Positions 5,735-14,700 of a stretch of 21,287 nt of DNA are shown in pieces. The DNA is taken from the IMG/VR virus record IMGVR_UViG_3300001778_000039, positions 1 through 21,287 of that record. One strand, written 5' to 3'. The DNA is from a virus. The position numbers and the translations under genes are program-made. A model generated the notes under the pieces. The model did no database searches, had not been told where the DNA came from, and saw only the letters and a program-made list of their open reading frames with translations. Position 1 is the first letter of the stretch. Each line of letters begins with the position of its first letter.

Positions 5735-8700
5735 TTGAACGGACTTTCACCAAACTTACCTTTACCGAAGGGGCTAGACCCGAAGCCGCCCTTTCGTCCC
5801 GGCTTACCCGGTTCGCCGCCTAAATCTGCCGCGCCTTCTCGGAAGTCACTTATTCCGCCAGCTACAGGTACACGTCTAGCCATCTCTCTCAGTGCCGCAC
5901 GCTTGTTGCCAGTCTTCTCTTCGCCTGTGATAAAGTCACTCGCACCTGCGGCCATCGTTAGACCGCTATCAAACACTGCGCTAAATGATGGTCCAGCTAC
6001 CGCACTAGCAACTCTCATTTTACCGTATGCACCGTTGTCAGCTTGGCTGGCGGCGTTATAGAAGAACTCAGCGAATAGACCGAGGCCACCCATAGCCATC
6101 AGGCTCTCTATGTACCAGCCTGCGTACTTGTCTACATCACTACCCTCGCGAACATTGAAGGCTCTAGCCAGTGCTTCTGATGAGTTTGTCAGGCTTCTCT
6201 TGCGGAACTCTGCGCTTCTCTCATCATCACCACCCCTCTGCTGTACGATGTCCTTCATACCTAGTGAAATAGCACCAGCGCCAACGCCAGCAGTCGCCAT
6301 ATACATGAGTGGTAGTGGGTTGCCGTGAACAAACGCCTCACTCACTACATGTCTACTCAAACGTGCCATCATTAGAGGGAACGATTTAAGCTGGAACATG
6401 AGGCTACCCCAAGGTGTCTGCGCCCACATAGGCACATCGTTGGGGTTCGGGGTAAAGATGGCTTCGTTAGTGAAGCGGAGTGCCGCCGCACGAACCTGCA
6501 TCTGTACGTCTTCACGGTTTGCAGGTATCTCGTCTATCATAAATGAACTGTTAGACAGAAAGTCATGCTCTGCATTTTGACCAGTGAGACCATACCTTTC
6601 CAAGAAACGCTTGGCTTTCTTATAGGTGTACCCGTCTCTGTTGCCTGACATGTACGCTTTTCTTGCACGAGCTATCTCAGACTTGAACGCCTCCATGCCC
6701 ACCATAGACGCCATCTCTCTGTTGAAGTTTGTCCATGTTGTGAGGAATGTGGCGTTGAAGAACGAGTTTGTGAATTTTTGTGAACCGCCACCAGCCATGT
6801 GAACCATGCGGTCATGCAACATATTCTCGATGCCTGTGCCGATGTTCTTAGCGGCCTGCCTGTAGACGGGGTCGCTCATGTATTTAATCCACGCCTTGCC
6901 AAACGCTCTCATGTTTCCGCTTCTAATCAGCGGCAACGCCAAGTCAGGAACAGATGTCAGGGTTGTGAACGCAAGCAGTGTCACAGAATTAAATGACTTC
7001 ATGTTGCGTACCACTTTATGTTTCGTCTCGTTGCCACTTGAGCCGTCTATTGGCTTGCGGTTCAGGACATTCATCATCTCGTCCATGCGTTGCATGGCTG
7101 TGGTACTCATGCCGCCTGCTGGGAAATCAGCAAGAGCGTTGACAACTGCGTCTACCCTGCGGATGTAGCCAGCTTGTGTTCTGAACTGTGCCTCTTGTGC
7201 ATTGAGCAGAATGTTCTTGGCTCGCTGGATAGCGGCGTGCTTGTTCTCGTCAGGAACATTAAGCTCATCCTGAACTGACCGAAGCACGCTTTCTATCTCT
7301 TGTCTGTTGCCTTTGAGTGGGTGGATGTATGGGTATTCCTCTATCTCTACCTTCACGCCAAGTGTGTCGTTGTGTGTGGTCATGTGCTTGCCGGACATCA
7401 TAATGTCTACTGCGCTCTCTGCGCCTAGGCGTGCAACTGCCTTGTACTCGTCTACGCCATGACCGTTGAGGCCAAACTTCTCAGTCAGCAGTCTCTTGCG
7501 AACTGTTCTGTCGAAGTATTTAGCCATCAAACCCTGTAGGTTGTTGACCAAGAACGGCATCATCTCCGGCACATCTTCAGGCTGGAGGTTAATGACACGT
7601 TTCTGGAAGGCATCAGGTACGGAGTATTTGATAGCGTCTACCGTATCCATTACACCTTCTTGGTCTGTCAAACGCTTTGCCAGCATCTTTACTTTGGCGT
7701 TGATTTGCGCTCGTGTAAGACGATGCTTGGCTGGGAAGTCAAGCGAGTTTTGCTCCCTAATCAGGAAGTTAGTCATAGCCATTTCAAAAGCGTTAGGGTT
7801 TGCCAAGATTGCTTCGCCGTCCCACACTTGTGGAACGTAGAAGCCTGTGCCTCTTGAGCGAACATCACCAACTGGGATATCTAGCGCACGCAGGTTGTCT
7901 AGCTCATCTGCAAACAGACTAGCGACTTTCAGAGCGATAGCTTTTTCTTTTGGTTTCAACCTGTCCACTTCACCTCTGCCCATACGAAGCGCACGAACAA
8001 TGCGCTCGTGGCTCTTGGGTTGCCCGACTTCCATAAACAGCAGGCCTTTGTTGCGCTTATTCCAGCGCTCGAACTTGTTGCCAGCGTCGTCTAGCTCATC
8101 GAGAGCTTGGAAAGTTTTTGACAAGATGCGAGACATCTCAACGTCATGCTTCTCGTAGAAGCCCACACCCTTCTCTGGTTTGATTGTGTTCCCAAACCAG
8201 TTGGCTCCGTATGACCTGAAGCGTGCGGAGTTTTCCTTAAACAGGTTAAGGATTGTAGAAATTTTACCCACCTTCTGCACGTCGCTCTCTGCTATTGGCT
8301 GTTGCTTCAGCATCTTCTTTAGCGGCTTCATAACGCCAGCAGGCACGCCTGCGTGCTGTAGTCCAGTGGCTAGGGTAGGTGTAGACGTTGGAGGATACTT
8401 AGCGCCTGTGTAGAACATCTCTTCTGCAACCGCGCCAGCGACCTTCAGGTCTCCTCCCATCTGTTCTGTTCTCATTTGAGGGGCATCAGACTGGTTGTAG
8501 CCACGGACAGCGTGCTTGACGTTGTCTGGGTCGAAGAACACATACCCTTCGTCTGTCTCGATAGCGTCCATGCCTGACTTTTGCAGATACAGATTGAGTT
8601 TGTTCTTGGCGTCGTTGCCATCAATCGAGTTTCCATGCAGGTGCAACACGCCGAACTCGTCGTTTGTCAGAGCCGCATATAGCTGTCTGCCATTGAACTC

Positions 8701-11700
8701 GCCCTGAAAAACATTAAGCAGAGCATTGACGCCTTTATCGTTAATCATGCCTGTGTTCGCCATATCTTGTATCAGATAAGCGATGTTGTTTTTCTGCTCA
8801 CCAGCTATTGTATATTTAGACTTGCTGTTGAAGCTGAGTGTGGCACGAGACCGTGTGAATACGGGCGCAACCTTCTGGTCATAGAACGACTTATTTATGT
8901 TCTGTAACAGGTTCCACATATTAGCTTCTTGGCGTAGACGCACCCGTATGCCACGGTGGTCGGGGTTTCTTGCGTTCATCATGCGCTCTATGTCTGTGCG
9001 GAGAGACGCTATATGTTGAGCCGCCGCTTTAACGCTACGCATATCCTCGCCGTTGACGCCTAGTTGTTTTGCTCTGTTAATTAAGCGGTTGACGAAGATT
9101 TCCGGGTCGTATGAATTATTAAGCTGGCTACCTTTAGTGATGTAGACACCAGTTCCGTACTCACCGAATGAAGGTGTGACACCCCTAACCTGACCTTCAG
9201 GTGACACGTTATACATAATGCGCTTAGACAGAGGCTCTTCCATGCGGATGCCGCCCCATGTCCTGATAGCCATTTCCTGTGCCAGCGGCATGTTATCAGC
9301 CAGTTCCCTGCCGTATTTAACAGCTACTACAGGGTGAACGACATCGTCTCTTATGGAGTGAGCCGCATCGACCATTGGTGACTTAGACCGCTGTGACGCA
9401 AACACATCTCCGTAAGCGGCAAACTGGTACATGTTCTTGTGTATCGGGTCGTCAATCAAACCATTAGACAATACCGCCACATCATCCAAGATGTTGTGTA
9501 GCATCTTGGTAAGGGTTGGCGTGCCTTGCCATTCTGGCAGACCAAGCATGTCTTCAAATGGCACACTGCCTCTAATATGAAACTCGATTAACCTGTCTAG
9601 TTCCTTGAGGACATCTTCGCTGTTTCTTGGCTGTTTGCCGTCTTGAATCATAGCGTCTACTAACAGCCTTCTCTCTGACGGGGTTTGCAAATGGTAGCTA
9701 AACCTAGCCAAACGGCCGATTAGTTCTGGAGCATCCTTTGCGGCGAGGTTGGCAAGGGTACGCATATTGTCGCGTAGACCTTGATAAAGCTCGTCGTCTA
9801 GGTTCAGGGCGACAACGTCATCAAAGTCATCTGCCGGGTGTCCTTGCATAACCATAGCGCCATACTGTGTGACGCCTACGTTTTCGCCGACATCCTCACC
9901 AGTCAAAGTCGCCATTCTCTGCATCAACTCTCTGGCTACAACCATCTTGCGCTTGTCTCTGTGCGTCACGGCCTCTACCTGCTCTTTAAGAGTTTCTGAG
10001 ATATGTGGATAGATGCCAATGCCGTCGCTATCGCCTGCGCTTTTTTCGACGATGTCGTTTACAAGTTTTGCGGCACGAGAGCTTTCAATTAACTTTGGAT
10101 TGTCATGGCCGCGAGACTTGAGGATTTGCGTGATTATCTGCACAAACTTCGGTGAGTTTTCCTGAACTGATTTGCGGTACATGGAACGCAATTCATTGTC
10201 GCTCATTTCTGTTAGACGCTGAACCGCTTGATGCTCTTCAGTATTTAAGTCGTTAAGGTCTACCTGTGCAGGCTCAGTGTTCGCCTTGTTAATACGCTCG
10301 TTCACAAGGTTCACATGCTGTACTGTCTCTTCCTTTGTAGCCAGTAGCTTGTTAGACAGCGCATCATCGGACATGGACTTGGGAGACATACCTAATTCTG
10401 GGTCGCCTGATTCCATCGCGTCTGTGTAGATGCTGGCCTTGCGCTTATTGATAGCTTCAAGCAAAGCCCTAGCGCTTTTGTTGGCCTGTTCGCGCTGGGC
10501 TTGGTTATACTGCTTCATAAAGCGGAGTGACTTTTCGCTTGGCTGTCCTAGATATGCGCTACCGTCGTCGTTCAATACCACGCTTTCGTGTCTAGCTGTC
10601 TTTGGCAGGCTATTAGAAAACTCTGTGCGGTACTTTCTGATGCCTTGGTTGATAGCAAATACCATTTCGTTAGCCAGTTTACGCATGTGTAGAGCCTGTG
10701 CGGCCTCTACATCTGAGTAGTCACCAGCCTGCAAGATACGCATGGTAGCCGCATCCACACCTTCTGTCTGGAAGTCGCCTTCCTGAGACTGCATGATTTC
10801 TGTAAGGCGTGCATCATTCTTATCTTTGCCTGCGCGAAGTGTATCTAAGAACTCCTTGGCGTTCTTCTGAGCCTTGTAGATTGCGTTTCTAGCAGATGAG
10901 CCATCAAGGATGGTGTCTCTTGTAGTGCCGTCTTTGTGCGTTCTGTCGCCAGCCTTGCCGCCGTAGAACCTGTATAGGCTCTTGTGTGTCTTTTCCAGAA
11001 CCTTACCTAGTTCGATGGTGTCGTTAGGGTTGGCGTTGATGTGACGCAACGCAGAGATAAGTTCTACACGCTGGTTGTCTAGCGTTTCCAGACGTTCAGC
11101 TATGTACGAGGCTCGCTCTGGGTTTCTCGCAATCTTCTGTGCAACTTCTTGCAGACCTGCGAACCTGCTTATGCCGCCGTTTGAGCCACCTGTTACAGGG
11201 TCTATGTCTAGCTCTGGCAAATAACGCTGGAAGATTGGCACGAGGTCTTCGTCAAGCTGGAACTCGTCTCCACGAATACGCTTGATAAGAGCATGAGCTA
11301 TCTTCGATACCTTGCTCCATAAACCAACATCACCAACTTGCCTGTTAGTTACAGCCCATGCCATAAACTGATTTGCAAAGAACTCAGCAGGGCTTTTCAT
11401 GTCGTTATCGAACACATCAATCCCGTCGGCGTCGCCCATATTTGCACGCTTCTGAAGCATGTCTATGTTCACGCCGTCTTCGTCGATGTACTTGCCGATA
11501 GCTCCCCAGAACTTGAGCTTGTCGCCCTCGTCTAGGAGCGTGCCATAAATCCAATGCCCAAGTTCATGTAACACTAGGGCGGATGACGGCAAGTGACGTT
11601 CACCTGTTCCCTCAACATCGTTAAGGATATTACCATCTATCAGTATCTTATTGCGAAGTTCCTTGTACTGGTATGAGGTATTCATCGCATAGGCAGAGTT

Positions 11701-14700
11701 GACATTCTTGATGTTCTCTGCGCTACGGAATGTAGGCGCGACCCCTTCGTTGCTGTATGCAAGACGCACAAGTATATCTTCTACTGACTGTAGTTCTTCT
11801 GGAGAAGCGTTGCCCAGTACGTTGTGCAGAGTAGATATAGAAGAACGCACGTTGGACGTTGGTTTCTCTACTCCATTAGGAGCATAGCGGCGAAGCAAAG
11901 CAGACGCCTCATATCTTGTCGTTACCCACGCCTGATACTCTTCTACAGTGCCAAGCGTGTTCCAATCCATGTTGTCCATCTCAACGATGTAATCATGCAG
12001 GTCAGCCGCAGTCCTGATACCACGCTCGCGCATGGCTGGTGTGGCTTCCTCGATAATCGTATTCGCCAAGTCTTCTAGCTTCTTGGGGCGAACCTTGCGC
12101 TGTCGTGGGCTTGAGCGTGAAAGCTCTGCCTTTGTTGGGTTGAACTCATCGGCACGAACTGTCTCTGTCATGCCCATAGGAATGAAGTGTTCTGCCTCGT
12201 TCATTGGGCGGAACGTAGACATGGCCTCAACGCCTTTAGCGCCGTAGTCCACGAAGCCGAGGACGTATTCTTCCTGTTTGCCAAGTACATCCTGAACTGT
12301 TTGTTTGTCGTTCAGGTTGAAGGGGCGAACCTTGCCGCGTTGCTTTCCGTTGCCAAGTATCTGTACCGCAGGCCATCTACCTGCTGGGATGTCGAAGCTA
12401 GTGGCTCGTGCAGTCAGTGGGTTTTCAGGGTCGAATGGTCTGGCCGGGTTGTCTACAGGGTCTACAGCCTCAATCTTTGGCTTTTGCGGTGCGCCCTTGT
12501 AAGTCTGTGTCACCTCATGGTTCGGCATAGTATAGCTAGAGCCAGAGGACGGTACTTCATCGAAGTACGGTTCGGCATCTTGCTTTGCTCTGATGCGGTC
12601 TTTGTGACGCACAGCAAGGAACTTCAGGAACTCGCCCTTACCATAGAAAGACATGGCTAGGCCGTCTGTCCCTTCGTATGTATAGCCCCATTGGGTTGTC
12701 TTTTTGACTGTGCCGACTTTGTCGCCGAAGAAGGAGATGTCTGTCAGGTCGTCTGACAGCATGTTCTTGCTAAAGGTAAAGTCATTAGTGACATCCACCT
12801 CAACAGCACGTCCCTCGCCCAAGTCTACAACAACAATGGCTGGGTTGTTCTTAACTTCTGCTGGCGTGGTATCAGGCGCTACTTTGTTTGCCTTCATGGC
12901 CTTGGCCATCTCTACAGCTTGCTTAACAACCGCCGCCATTTGCTCGTCCGACAAGTCAGGCAGTGCGTTTTCGTTCATAAACTTAGCGACCAGAGCTTTG
13001 ATGCCGTCTTGTCGGGCTATCTCGTCTGCGTTCTTCTCTGCCTTCTGCACAACCTCGGCAGGTATTTCAGAGCCGTCTAGGTCAGTCTTTGTAGTGACCA
13101 TGCCGTCTTGCTCTAGCGCTTCTTGAGTTAGATTCTCGACCAGCGCGGCGTTCTTGCTGTCGGCGAATACAGCTTTCTCTGTAGCTGTGCCTGTTTCAAG
13201 CTGTTGTCTTAGCTTGTTAGCATCATCTAGCATCTTGTCCAGCTTGAAACGGTTGATTTCCTCCCCGTTTTCTAGGCGTGCCGCCATGCGCTGAATTTCT
13301 TTCTCAAGTTGTATGAGCTTGCCGCGAGCCGCAGTAATTACTGCGGTCTCCTTCGCTACTTCTGCCCTGTTACCAGCCGCCTCTTTTTCTGTTGACCGTG
13401 AAAGCAAAGCGATGTTTTGGTTTAGCGCCTTGCGAGCAGTAGCTTCTTTATCTAAAACCCCCGTGCCAATTTCCATTGGCTGTCCTGTAGCGGAATCTGT
13501 TACGGTCTCACGAACACGGACTTCGTTTTGTCTGATAAGTGCAGTGTCAATAAGGTTTTCCTCTACCGTTGCCAGCAGGTCTGACCTTTCTTTTTCTAAA
13601 GCATAAAGTTTGTTCTCAACCTCAGTTGGGTCTACGCCATCAAACTCTTTGACCTTCTTCTTGGCCGCGCGAATCTTGCCGTCTAGGCTTTTCAGTTCTT
13701 TTTGTATTGCCAAAAGTGGGTCTAGTTTTTCAGCGTTACGACCCTGCTTGATTGGGTCTACGGTCATGCGGTTAGTTGCGCGAGCTATGCTTGCATCAGC
13801 CATTTGCTTATGTGCTGTAATCAAGCGGCTAAGTCTTCTGACCTGACCATTAACATCTGTAGTCTTAATGCTTTGCCAGACACCACCGTCATTCATGCCA
13901 CGGTGGCTGGCCTTCAAACTGCCTTGTGGGCGCTTAATAATGCTACCGCCCTCTCGCTCTTTGCCAAACACTGTGTATGTGCCAAGACCTTTGCGTTGTT
14001 GTGCGCCTATATGAGGGGCGTTGTTGGAGAACTCATCATGTACGGAGAAGTCACGAGTGCCTCGTGTCTGCAACTGGCGCACGTCTAAGGTCACTGTAGC
14101 GCCCTTCTTAATGCTTGCGCCAATGCCTTCAGCACGCTTCTCAAGTTGTGCAATTATCTCGCCCAAAGACTTACCGGTGAACCCGTGCTTGGCTCCAATA
14201 GCGGAAATCTCTGCCCTGACCCGAAGATAACGCAACTCGTCTGCGGTAGGCTCACCAGAAGGGTCGAAGAAAAGACGCATCTTCTGACCTTCTTTTTGCA
14301 TGGTAAAGTTTTCCCAATCGACATGATATGTAGTCACATCATCCCTTGCGAACTTTGCCTTTTCTCTAATCTTACCATTAGACTTCAGGTCTAGGAGTTG
14401 AGAGCGCAGAGATTTAAGTGACAGTATATCTGTTGTCAAAGCCTGCTGGTCACGAGACATCATGCCAATGTCTCTGGTTAGGATTTCTGGAGATGCGGCA
14501 ATCATTCGTTCTGCTTTTTCAGCTTGAACATCTCTCGCCATAGCTATGGCGTCTGCCTCTGACATACCCATCTTTTCCATCAGATTTCTGGTAGACGCGA
14601 TTAGGCCATCACGGATTAACACGCGGTTCTCTTCACTAAGTACAGAGAGCAACTTGTCTAGGTTGTCGCCGTTCTTGCCGGGGATGCCAGCTTTCTGAAC

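Noticed and set aside
12187-12660. Rightward open frame of 157 codons opposite the giant gene
   Set aside because: It lies entirely antisense to the giant coding frame, has no good ribosome site and an unordered composition with many Cys/Arg/Leu. It is best explained as a shadow of the leftward gene.
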